Position numbers and translations under genes: made by a program. DNA of 64,000 nt from the NCBI RefSeq assembly GCF_012223425.1, contig NZ_CP038799.1, positions 5,006,249 through 5,070,248 of the forward strand, written 5' to 3'. Positions 25,528-33,127 of the stretch are shown here, in pieces. The notes under the pieces were generated by a model. The model did no database searches and had not been told where the DNA came from. It saw nothing but the letters and a program-made list of their open reading frames with translations. The DNA is from Mycolicibacterium frederiksbergense (GTDB lineage: Bacteria; Actinomycetota; Actinomycetes; Mycobacteriales; Mycobacteriaceae). Position 1 is the first letter of the stretch. Each line of letters starts with the position of its first letter.

Positions 25528-26691
25528 ATGCTGAGGATCGGACTGACCGGTGGAATCGGGGCCGGCAAGTCGACGGTGTCGTCCACGTTCAGTGAGCTCG
25601 GCGGCATCGTCGTCGACGGCGACATCATCGCCCGCGAGGTGGTCGAGCCGGGGACCGAAGGCCTGGCCAAACTCGTCGACGCCTTCGGCCGGGACATCCT
25701 GCACGACAGCGGGGAGTTGAATCGCCCCTCGCTGGCGGCCGTCGCGTTCAGCGATGACGAGAAGCGTCAGACGCTGAACGGCATCGTGCATCCGCTGGTG
25801 GCTCATCGGCGCTCTGAATTGATCGAAGCCGCCTCCGAGGATGCCGTGATCATCGAGGACATCCCGCTGCTGGTGGAGTCCCAGATGGCGCCGATGTTCC
25901 CACTGGTCATCGTGGTCAATGCCGATGCCGAACTGCGCGTCAAGCGGCTCATCGAGTACCGCGGGTTCACCGAGCAGGATGCCAGGGCCCGCATCGCGGC
26001 TCAGGCCACCGAGGAGCAGCGCCGCGCCGTTGCCGACGTCTGGCTGGACAACTCGGGCAGCGCGGGCGCGTTGGTGGAGCAGGCCCGTGGCCTGTGGCAT
26101 GACCGCATCCTGCCGTTCGCGCACAATCTGCGGCTTGGACGACCCGTTCATGTCGAGCCGGTCGTGGTGCCGTCCGACCCCAGCTGGCCGGATCAGGCCC
26201 GCAGGATCGTGGCGCGGTTGCAGACCAGCTGCGGGCACCGGGCCGTCCGCGTCGACCACATCGGTTCCACCGCGGTGCCCGGGCTGGACGCCAAGGATGT
26301 CATCGACGTCCAGGTGACCGTTGCCTCGCTGGAGGTTGCCGACGAGCTTGCCGAGGGGCTACTCGCCGCGGGGTATCCGCGGGTGGCCGCCATCACCGCG
26401 GACAATCCGCATTCGGCGGATACCGCCCTGTGGCACAAGAGGTTTCACGCCTCGGCCGATCCGGGTCGGCCGACACACGTGCACATCCGGGTGGATGGCT
26501 GGCCGAATCAGCGGTTCGCGTTGTTGTGCGTCGACTGGCTGAAGGCCAATCCCGGTGTGCAGCAAGATTATCTGGCGGCCAAGCAAGCCGCTCTGCGTGC
26601 GCCCGACTACGCGGAGGCCAAGGAGCCCTGGTTCCTCGACGCGTATCACCGCGCCTGGGAATGGGCCGAGACCACCGGCTGGCGTCCCTGA
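25528..26691 (+). CDS. coaE: Dephospho-CoA kinase fused to a GrpB/UPF0157 domain
   Basis: 387 residues from ATG 25528. The N-terminal kinase (about 1-200) has the P-loop 'GLTGGIGAGKSTVS', 'VDGDIIAREVVEPG' and 'RPSLAAVAFSDDEKRQTLNG', and performs the last step of coenzyme A synthesis. The C-terminal part (about 205-385, 'DHIGSTAVPGLDAKDVIDVQV', 'KRFHASADPGRPTHVHIR') is a GrpB/UPF0157 nucleotidyltransferase-like fold. The same fusion is known in mycobacterial Rv1631. The first part of the longer upstream frame overlaps rpsA and its terminator and is not used. Confidence 0.94.
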   Translation: MLRIGLTGGIGAGKSTVSSTFSELGGIVVDGDIIAREVVEPGTEGLAKLVDAFGRDILHDSGELNRPSLAAVAFSDDEKRQTLNGIVHPLVAHRRSELIEAASEDAVIIEDIPLLVESQMAPMFPLVIVVNADAELRVKRLIEYRGFTEQDARARIAAQATEEQRRAVADVWLDNSGSAGALVEQARGLWHDRILPFAHNLRLGRPVHVEPVVVPSDPSWPDQARRIVARLQTSCGHRAVRVDHIGSTAVPGLDAKDVIDVQVTVASLEVADELAEGLLAAGYPRVAAITADNPHSADTALWHKRFHASADPGRPTHVHIRVDGWPNQRFALLCVDWLKANPGVQQDYLAAKQAALRAPDYAEAKEPWFLDAYHRAWEWAETTGWRP

Positions 26692-26701
26692 CGCTCGTGC
26701 G

Positions 26702-27262
26702 TCACTCCGCGGGAACGGCCTCCGAGGCAGGCTGCGGCGGATAGTCCGGCATGCCGGCCTCCGGCACCGGCGCGGGCAGGCCGCTCGCCGGATTATCCAG
26801 CGGTGCACCACACTTCATCACCCCGTACAGCGGATCGTCCTTGGCGCGAAACAGTCGCGGCGCGATGAACTGGTCGGCCTGCGCAACTACCTGGTCGTCG
26901 ACCAGGATCTCGCAGTGCAGGTTCGAACCGTACGGCCACTGGATGGACAGCTCCATCCCGGCCAGATTGGGATCGGACAGCACCGTGTTCACTTCGAACG
27001 TCTGTCCCGGCAGCATGGTCGGCTGTTCGCTGTTGACGTTCTGATCGTCGGCCTTGTAGGCGACGACGGCGCCGCGCGAGGTGCCGTCCGCGCGGGCCCG
27101 GTAGGTGACGTTGTGCAGTAGGCCGGGTGCCGGCTCGGTCACTTCGGGCTGAGCGGGTTCGACGTCGGGTTCGGCATAAGCAGGTGCGGCAACCAGTTGG
27201 GCCGCGAACAGCAACGTGGCTGCCGCGGCAGCTGTCACTCCTGAACGCCTGGTGACACTCAT
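26702..27262 (-). CDS. Secreted protein of unknown function
   Basis: 186 residues from ATG 27262, whose start overlaps the DUF402 stop (ATGA). Signal peptide at about 1-30 ('AAAAATLLFAAQLVAAPAYA'), then an acidic Pro linker and a beta-rich domain ('LHNVTYRARADGTSRGAVVAY', 'MELSIQWPYGSNLHCEILVD'). The shape resembles the exported domain of MmpS-type proteins, but I cannot confirm kinship. One Cys pair (in 'LHCEIL' and 'MKCGAP') could form a disulfide. The C-terminus is Pro-rich. It is the last gene of a three-gene minus-strand unit. Confidence 0.7.
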   Translation of the reverse strand: MSVTRRSGVTAAAAATLLFAAQLVAAPAYAEPDVEPAQPEVTEPAPGLLHNVTYRARADGTSRGAVVAYKADDQNVNSEQPTMLPGQTFEVNTVLSDPNLAGMELSIQWPYGSNLHCEILVDDQVVAQADQFIAPRLFRAKDDPLYGVMKCGAPLDNPASGLPAPVPEAGMPDYPPQPASEAVPAE

Positions 27263-27777
27263 GATCTTGACTTTACCGCTCGCCAGGTCAGCGTCACATC
27301 GTGTCCGTGCAACCACCGATCGAGGTCATAGTCGTGCCGGGCCAGGCCGTCCACCGTGGCGACGGCCGTCGCGACGGCCTGCTCGGCGCTGGCGGCGTCC
27401 AGCAGACCCTCGGAGACCGCGGCGAACAATTCGTCGATATCGGTCAGTTCGACGTCACGGCCGGTGCGCAGCACCAGATCCAGGTAGTGGTCCTCGGACT
27501 GCCAGCGTTCGGCGCCCGCGGTGTATCTGCCGATGTCCAGGTAGAAGTCCTGGTCACGCTCGTATCCGGGGTTGAAGTGGAAGACCGTGACCCGCAGATT
27601 CAGCGCCGGCAGCAGCCAGGTTTCCAGATAGTGGAACTGCGCGCGCCCCGGTGCAGGCCGGGCCATGTACAGGCCCCATGGGCGCACGACGAACTCCTCG
27701 ACATCGCGCACGACGCCCTTGGGGTCGGTGTTGGAGCGGCCGCCGAGGTCGAACGTCTCACGTTTGGGAGGGTGCAT
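27259..27777 (-). CDS. DUF402 domain protein
   Basis: 172 residues. 'GLYMARPAPGRAQFHYLETWLL', 'RVTVFHFNPGYERDQDFYLDIG' and 'DHYLDLVLRTGRDVELTDIDEL' are the DUF402 beta-barrel core; family members include small phosphatases for nucleotides. Probably the homologue of Rv1632c. The ATG begins one base after the stop of the upstream membrane-protein gene, and its stop overlaps the secreted-protein gene, so all three are coupled. Confidence 0.82.
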   Translation of the reverse strand: MHPPKRETFDLGGRSNTDPKGVVRDVEEFVVRPWGLYMARPAPGRAQFHYLETWLLPALNLRVTVFHFNPGYERDQDFYLDIGRYTAGAERWQSEDHYLDLVLRTGRDVELTDIDELFAAVSEGLLDAASAEQAVATAVATVDGLARHDYDLDRWLHGHDVTLTWRAVKSRS

Positions 27778-27778
27778 G

Positions 27779-28072
27779 TCACCGCCGCCGGCGCAGGTCC
27801 AGCACGCGCGGACCCCTCCCGGCCGGACGCGTCATCAATCGCAGCACGGCGCCGATCACGATGGCCAGCCAACAACCGGTCCACAGCAGGTCGGCGGCCT
27901 CCAGCCAGCTGCACTGGCGCGACGGTCGCAGTCCGCCGTCGCCGCACGTGGAGCCCAACCGTGCGGCGATCTCGTCGGGGCCCGGCCATACCAGCAGGAC
28001 CGCGCAGGCCAGGCCTGCGACCAGCAGGATCAGACCCAGCAGGCGCACTGCAACACGCACGGGTTCGGCCAC
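27779..28072 (-). CDS. Small membrane protein with two predicted spans
   Basis: 97 residues from GTG 28072; GTG 28060 is an alternative. Two hydrophobic spans, 'LLGLILLVAGLACAVLLVW' and 'LLWTGCWLAIVIGAVLRL', flank a loop with two cysteines ('STCGDGG', 'RQCSWLEA') that may pair outside the membrane. The C-terminus is Arg-rich. It is the first gene of the unit with DUF402 and the secreted protein and is divergent from uvrB, with 72 bases between starts. The same frame stays open far upstream, but that part is antisense to uvrB. Confidence 0.6.
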   Translation of the reverse strand: MAEPVRVAVRLLGLILLVAGLACAVLLVWPGPDEIAARLGSTCGDGGLRPSRQCSWLEAADLLWTGCWLAIVIGAVLRLMTRPAGRGPRVLDLRRRR

Positions 28073-28144
28073 GGCGTCACCGTATCGCGCACGTTGCGCC
28101 GGCGGGGAATGAACTTGTCGGACCGCACGCTTAACCTGGAGACC

Positions 28145-30319
28145 ATGGCTTTCGCGACCGAACACCCCGTGCTGGCGCAGTCGGAGTATCGACCTGCTGC
28201 CGACGCCGTCGACGGCGTGGTACGTGCCGGTGGACACTTCGAGGTGGTCAGTGAGTACGAGCCGGCGGGGGACCAGCCGGCCGCCATCGCCGACCTGGAG
28301 CGCCGGGTGCGTGCCGGTGAACGTGACATCGTGCTGCTCGGTGCCACCGGAACCGGTAAGTCGGCGACCACCGCGTGGTTGATCGAGAAGCTGCAGCGCC
28401 CCACGCTGGTGATGGCGCCGAACAAGACGCTGGCCGCGCAGCTGGCCAACGAACTGCGGGATATGTTGCCGCACAACGCCGTCGAATACTTCGTGTCCTA
28501 CTACGACTATTACCAGCCCGAGGCGTACATCGCGCAGACCGACACCTACATCGAGAAGGACAGCTCGATCAACGACGATGTCGAGCGTTTGCGGCACTCG
28601 GCCACCTCGAGTCTGCTGTCGCGTCGCGATGTCGTCGTGGTGGCGTCGGTGTCCTGCATCTACGGCCTTGGTACCCCGCAGTCCTATCTGGATCGGTCGG
28701 TGGAACTGAAGGTCGGCGACGATGTGCCCCGCGACGGGCTGCTGCGCCTGCTGGTGGACGTCCAGTACGACCGCAACGACATCGCGTTCACCAGGGGCTC
28801 CTTCCGGGTGCGCGGCGACACGGTCGAGATCATCCCGGCCTACGAGGAACTGGCGATACGCATCGAGTTCTTCGGGGACGAGGTCGAGGCGCTGTACTAC
28901 CTGCACCCGCTGACCGGCGATGTGGTGCGCAAGGTGGACTCGGTGCGGATCTTCCCGGCCACCCACTATGTGGCGGGGCCGGACCGGATGGCCACGGCGA
29001 TCTCCAGCATCGAAGCCGAACTGGAGGGCCGACTGGCCGAGCTGGAAGGCCAGGGCAAGCTGCTGGAGGCCCAGCGGCTGCGGATGCGCACCAACTACGA
29101 CCTGGAGATGATGAAGCAGGTCGGGTTCTGCTCGGGCATCGAGAACTACTCCCGGCACATCGACGGCCGCGGGGCGGGGACGGCGCCCGCCACACTGATC
29201 GATTACTTCCCGGAGGACTTCCTGCTCGTCATCGACGAGTCGCACGTGACGGTGCCCCAGATCGGCGGTATGTACGAGGGCGATATGTCCCGTAAGCGCA
29301 ACCTGGTGGACTTCGGCTTCCGGCTGCCCTCTGCCGTCGACAACCGCCCGCTGACCTGGGAGGAGTTCGCCTCCCGAATCGGCCAGACGGTGTACCTGTC
29401 GGCGACGCCGGGCAACTATGAGATGGCGCAGGCCGGCGGCGAGTTCGTCGAACAGGTGATCCGCCCGACCGGGCTGGTCGACCCGCAGGTGCACGTCAAA
29501 CCCACCAAGGGCCAGATCGACGACCTGATCGGCGAGATCCGGCTGCGCACCGAACGTGATGAGCGGGTGCTGGTCACCACGCTCACCAAGAAAATGGCAG
29601 AGGACCTCACCGATTACCTGCTGGAGATGGGTATCCGGGTGCGCTACCTGCACTCCGAGGTGGACACCTTGCGCCGGGTGGAACTGCTGCGGCAGTTGCG
29701 CCTGGGCGAGTACGACGTGCTGGTCGGCATCAACCTGCTCCGCGAGGGCCTGGACCTGCCCGAGGTGTCTCTGGTGGCCATCCTGGACGCCGACAAGGAA
29801 GGGTTCCTGCGGTCGGCGCGCAGCCTCATCCAGACCATCGGCCGTGCGGCCCGCAACGTGTCCGGTGAGGTGCACCTCTACGCCGACAAGATCACCGACT
29901 CGATGAAGCAGGCGATCGACGAGACCGATCGCCGCCGGGCCAAGCAGATCGCCTACAACAAGGAGCACGGCGTCGATCCGCAGCCGCTGCGCAAGAAGAT
30001 TGCCGACATCCTCGATCAGGTGTACCGGGAAGCCGATGACACGGAAGCCACCGTGGACGTCGGCGGGTCGGGACGCAATTCGTCCCGCGGTCGCCGCGCC
30101 CAGGGTGAGCCCGGCCGTGCGGTCAGCGCCGGGATCGTCGAGGGACGCGATACCGCGAACATGCCACGCGCCGAGCTCGCCGACCTGATCAAGGATCTCA
30201 CCGAGCAGATGATGACTGCCGCGCGCGATCTCCAGTTCGAGCTCGCCGCGCGGATCCGCGACGAGATCCAGGATCTGAAGAAGGAGCTGCGCGGCATGGA
30301 TGCCGCCGGCCTGAAGTAG
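28145..30319 (+). CDS. uvrB: Excinuclease ABC subunit B
   Basis: 724 residues from ATG 28145. Walker A 'GATGTGKSATTAWL', the damage-probing beta-hairpin 'YYDYYQPEAYIAQTDTYIEKD' region, DEAD-type box 'LLVIDESHVTVPQIGGM', helicase motif VI 'IQTIGRAARN' and a C-terminal UVR motif (about 680-720) that binds UvrC. A low-complexity Gly/Ser/Arg linker with 'GRNSSRGRRAQG' precedes the UVR motif and makes the chain somewhat longer than many UvrB. UvrA is encoded 15 kb downstream on the same strand. Role: nucleotide excision repair. Confidence 0.97.
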   Translation: MAFATEHPVLAQSEYRPAADAVDGVVRAGGHFEVVSEYEPAGDQPAAIADLERRVRAGERDIVLLGATGTGKSATTAWLIEKLQRPTLVMAPNKTLAAQLANELRDMLPHNAVEYFVSYYDYYQPEAYIAQTDTYIEKDSSINDDVERLRHSATSSLLSRRDVVVVASVSCIYGLGTPQSYLDRSVELKVGDDVPRDGLLRLLVDVQYDRNDIAFTRGSFRVRGDTVEIIPAYEELAIRIEFFGDEVEALYYLHPLTGDVVRKVDSVRIFPATHYVAGPDRMATAISSIEAELEGRLAELEGQGKLLEAQRLRMRTNYDLEMMKQVGFCSGIENYSRHIDGRGAGTAPATLIDYFPEDFLLVIDESHVTVPQIGGMYEGDMSRKRNLVDFGFRLPSAVDNRPLTWEEFASRIGQTVYLSATPGNYEMAQAGGEFVEQVIRPTGLVDPQVHVKPTKGQIDDLIGEIRLRTERDERVLVTTLTKKMAEDLTDYLLEMGIRVRYLHSEVDTLRRVELLRQLRLGEYDVLVGINLLREGLDLPEVSLVAILDADKEGFLRSARSLIQTIGRAARNVSGEVHLYADKITDSMKQAIDETDRRRAKQIAYNKEHGVDPQPLRKKIADILDQVYREADDTEATVDVGGSGRNSSRGRRAQGEPGRAVSAGIVEGRDTANMPRAELADLIKDLTEQMMTAARDLQFELAARIRDEIQDLKKELRGMDAAGLK

Positions 30320-30322
30320 TGC

Positions 30323-30378
30323 CTCGGGGCGAGCGGAGCGACGGGAAGCAACGCTCGGGGTGAGCGAAGCCACCGGAA
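30323..30378 (+). repeat. Two imperfect 25-bp direct repeats after uvrB
   Basis: CTCGGGG-type units at 30323-30347 and 30354-30378, 31 bases apart, sharing the pattern CTCGGGGyGAGCGrAGCsACsGGAA. They look like a small intergenic repeat. No function is evident. Confidence 0.55.
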
Positions 30379-30385
30379 ATCACAC

Positions 30386-30416
30386 TTGAGCTCAACAATG
30401 GTTGAGCTTCTAGATT
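30386..30416 (+). promoter_or_regulatory. Operator-like repeat and -10 element of the MFS gene
   Basis: TTGAGCTCAA at 30386-30395 is a perfect palindrome. TTGAGCT recurs at 30402-30408, and AGCTCAAC/GTTGAGCT form an 8-bp inverted repeat around AATG. TAGATT at 30411-30416 fits a -10 hexamer exactly placed for transcription to begin at the GTG start at 30423, giving a leaderless mRNA. A TetR- or MarR-type repressor site is a reasonable guess. Confidence 0.6.
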
Positions 30417-30422
30417 GTCGGT

Positions 30423-31826
30423 GTGACCGACACTCAAGCGTTGACCGGCGGCAGCTGGCGTGACCTCCTCGGGCCGAAAAACCTTGGCGCCGCGACGGTT
30501 CTGGCCGGTGGCGTGGCGCTCTACGCCACCAACGAGTTCCTCACGATCAGCCTGATGCCCAGCGCGGTGGCCGAGATCGGTGGCCACCGCTACTACGCGT
30601 GGGTCACAACCGTCTATCTGGTCGCCTCGGTGGCCGCCGCGACCACCGTGAGCGCCACGCTGGCGCGGGTGGGCCCGAGATCGGCCTACCTCGGTGCGCT
30701 GACGGTGTTCGGCGTGGGCAGCGTGTTGTGCGCCGTCGCGCCAACCATGGAAATGCTGCTGGCGGGCCGCACGGTGCAGGGCGCCGCCGGGGGGTTGCTC
30801 GCCGGTCTGGGCTACGCCGTGATCAACGCCGCGCTGCCCCGCGCCCTGTGGACCAGGGCGTCCGCCCTGGTGTCGGCAATGTGGGGAGTGGGCACCCTGC
30901 TGGGCCCGGCCGCCGGCGGGCTGTTCGCCCAGTTCGCCTCGTGGCGTTGGGCATTCGGGGCGCTGGTCATCCTGACCGTCGCGATGAGCGTGCTGGTTCC
31001 GCTGGCGTTGCCCGGCCGGGCCCAGGGGGACAGCACGGCGGTGACCCGTGTCCCGGTGTGGTCGCTGATCCTGCTCGGCGCGGCCGCGCTGCTGGTCAGT
31101 GTGGCGGGAATCCTGCCCGACCTGTTGTCCACCGCCGCGGTGCTGGCCGCGGCGTTGGCCCTCATCGTGGTTTTCCTGGTGGTCGACCGGCGGCGAGTGG
31201 CCGGGGCGAGCGTGTTGCCTCCCACGGCGTTCCGGCCGGGACCGCTCAAATGGGTGTACCTGACGCTCGGTCTGCTGATGGCGGCGACGATGGTCGACAT
31301 GTATGTGCCGCTGTTCGGGCAGCGGCTGGCCCACCTGGCGCCACTGACGGCCGGATTCCTGGGTGTCGCCCTGTCCGTCGGTTGGACGGCCAGTGAGATC
31401 GTCAGTGCCTCGGTGGACCGACGGAGCTCGGTGGTGCGCATCGTGCTCGTGGCACCGCTGGTGATGGCGATCGGGCTGGGCGCCGGCGCGCTGCTGGTGC
31501 GCGACGGCATGCCGGGGTGGCTCGCGCTGCTCTGGGCGCTCACCCTGGCGGTGACCGGAACCGGGATCGGGATGGCCTGGCCGCACCTGTCGGTCTGGGC
31601 GATGACCGGTGTCGACGACCCCAGCGAGGGGCCGGTGGCGGCCGCGGCGATCAACACCGTTCAGCTGATCTGCGGCGCTTTCGGTGCGGGAGTGGCCGGC
31701 GTCATCGTCAACCGCGCCGCCGGCGCCGAGGTTGCGGCCGCGCGCTGGCTGTTCGCCGGTTTCGCGGCGCTGGCGGTGGTCGGTGTCATCGCCTCCTGGC
31801 GCGCGGGTGGTCGAACGCCGAGATGA
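30423..31826 (+). CDS. MFS drug-efflux transporter (Rv1634-like)
   Basis: 467 residues with about 14 hydrophobic spans, as in the DHA2 family. The first spans contain 'NEFLTISLMPSAVAEIGG' and 'RVGPRSAYLGALTVFGVGS'; 'MLLAGRTVQGAAGGLLAGLGY' is the conserved motif near spans 4-5. The N-terminal tail is about 25 residues and soluble. Position after uvrB matches M. tuberculosis Rv1634. The operator-like sequence directly upstream suggests inducible expression. Substrates cannot be told from the sequence. Confidence 0.87.
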   Translation: MTDTQALTGGSWRDLLGPKNLGAATVLAGGVALYATNEFLTISLMPSAVAEIGGHRYYAWVTTVYLVASVAAATTVSATLARVGPRSAYLGALTVFGVGSVLCAVAPTMEMLLAGRTVQGAAGGLLAGLGYAVINAALPRALWTRASALVSAMWGVGTLLGPAAGGLFAQFASWRWAFGALVILTVAMSVLVPLALPGRAQGDSTAVTRVPVWSLILLGAAALLVSVAGILPDLLSTAAVLAAALALIVVFLVVDRRRVAGASVLPPTAFRPGPLKWVYLTLGLLMAATMVDMYVPLFGQRLAHLAPLTAGFLGVALSVGWTASEIVSASVDRRSSVVRIVLVAPLVMAIGLGAGALLVRDGMPGWLALLWALTLAVTGTGIGMAWPHLSVWAMTGVDDPSEGPVAAAAINTVQLICGAFGAGVAGVIVNRAAGAEVAAARWLFAGFAALAVVGVIASWRAGGRTPR

Positions 31827-31888
31827 GTCTCGGGGCGTTGCGGAGTCTGCACACCAAGGTCCCCCTACGACTTCCGCTAGGAGAAACA

Positions 31889-32641
31889 ATGTCGCAGAGC
31901 GCCGGATATCCCGACGTCGTATCGCGAGAACAGTGGTTGCAGGCGCGTCTGGAGCTGCTGGACGCCGAACGGGCGGCCACCCATCTGCGTGACGCCGTCA
32001 ACGCCGAGCGCCGGCGGCTTCCGATGGTCAGGGTCGAGAAGGACTACCTCTTCGAGGGTCCGCGCGGACCGGCCCGTCTCATCGACCTGTTCGAGGGTCG
32101 CCCACAGCTCTATGTCCATCACTTCATGTGGCTCGATGACATCGATCAGGGCTGCCCCAGCTGCACAGCCGCCGCCGATCTGACGTTCACCGAATCCGAC
32201 CGGACACTGCTCAGTGCGAAAGGCGTGACCTTCGCCTGCATTTCACGCGCACCGTACGCCAGCATCGCGCGCTACCGCGATGCGCACGGCTGGACATTTC
32301 CGTGGTACTCGACCGGTGACGGCGATTTCAGCTACGACTTTCATGTCACCCTGGATCCGGCGCGTGCCGAGGTGCAGTACAACTACAAGTCGCACGACGA
32401 CCTGCGTCGCGATGGATGGACCGAGCGTGACCTCCGCGGTGACTGGCCCGGCGCCAGCGTTTTCCTGCGCCGCGGGCGCGAGGTATTTCACACCTACTCC
32501 GCCTACGCGCGGGGCCTGGACCATACGGCGGTCGGCTACCCGTTCCTGGACCTGACGCCCTACGGACGCCAGGAGCCGTGGGAGGACTCCCCACCGGGTT
32601 GGCCGCAGCGCGGGATCGCCGCGGGTATGCCGCACCAATAG
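31889..32641 (+). CDS. DUF899 thioredoxin-like protein
   Basis: 250 residues from ATG 31889, with 'AGGAG' at 31879. DUF899 features: 'RRRLPMVRVEKDYLFEGPRG', 'LYVHHFMWLDDIDQGCPSCTA' with a CxxC pair, 'RYRDAHGWTFPWYSTGDGDFS', 'YDFHVTLDP' and 'VFHTYSAYARGLD'. The fold is thioredoxin-like; biochemical function is not established. It follows the MFS gene by 62 bases on the same strand but has its own strong ribosome-binding site. Confidence 0.87.
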   Translation: MSQSAGYPDVVSREQWLQARLELLDAERAATHLRDAVNAERRRLPMVRVEKDYLFEGPRGPARLIDLFEGRPQLYVHHFMWLDDIDQGCPSCTAAADLTFTESDRTLLSAKGVTFACISRAPYASIARYRDAHGWTFPWYSTGDGDFSYDFHVTLDPARAEVQYNYKSHDDLRRDGWTERDLRGDWPGASVFLRRGREVFHTYSAYARGLDHTAVGYPFLDLTPYGRQEPWEDSPPGWPQRGIAAGMPHQ

Positions 32642-33127
32642 CGGCCCCAGCGAACTTTTCCCACATTCCAGGATGATGCCTCCCCCGGGGCATCGAACCT
32701 CTCAGTTGACACGTGTTGTCTAGCGCAGGCGGTGGGACCCGTGTCCGCCGATCGGTCGACCCGAGAAGAATTTGCTGAAGGGTCAAAGAACTGAGCCGGT
32801 CCGGGCTGTTGTGGTTCGGGTCAACCCGAGTTGCGCATGGGGGAAATCGTTCCTAACTGGACTGTTGTGGCGGCAGGGATTGGCAGAACGGGCCGTCCGC
32901 CGCTCGCGACCGACCGCGGATCGTTTGCTAAAAATGCAATTCGCGGAGCGTGGACCTATATTGCGGAGTGGTAAATTGTTTGCCTTGAATTCGGCATCGG
33001 CGACATTCTGAGAATGGTGATATTACTTCCAGGTAAGTTGCGCAAATACGCGGCGCTTCGGCTAATTTCCGAGCAGTGTCAAGCCTGACATTGGTTGGTG
33101 TCGCGTCCTGGGAATTGGGTGGTCAAT
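32642..33127 (+). other. 486-base AT-richer intergenic region before the second glycoside-hydrolase gene
   Basis: Less GC-rich than its surroundings, notably 32900-33060. It has TTGACACGTG at 32706 with a CACGTG core, a TATATT hexamer at 32957-32962 that could be a -10 element, and several A/T runs. The open frames here are short and have no recognisable content. It probably serves as a long promoter or 5' untranslated region for the gene at 33128. Confidence 0.5.

Noticed and set aside
28073..30373. Upstream continuation of the minus-strand frame of the small membrane protein through uvrB
   Set aside because: It is the shadow of uvrB codon bias. Only its last 97 codons, outside uvrB, look like a real protein.
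30198..31889. 563-codon minus-strand open frame over the MFS gene
   Set aside because: Antisense to a transporter with clear membrane spans; translation is His/Gln/Arg-rich and without domains.
32772..33011. 79-codon open frame in the intergenic region
   Set aside because: Arg-rich translation without motif, no convincing ribosome-binding site, region composition unlike coding DNA here.
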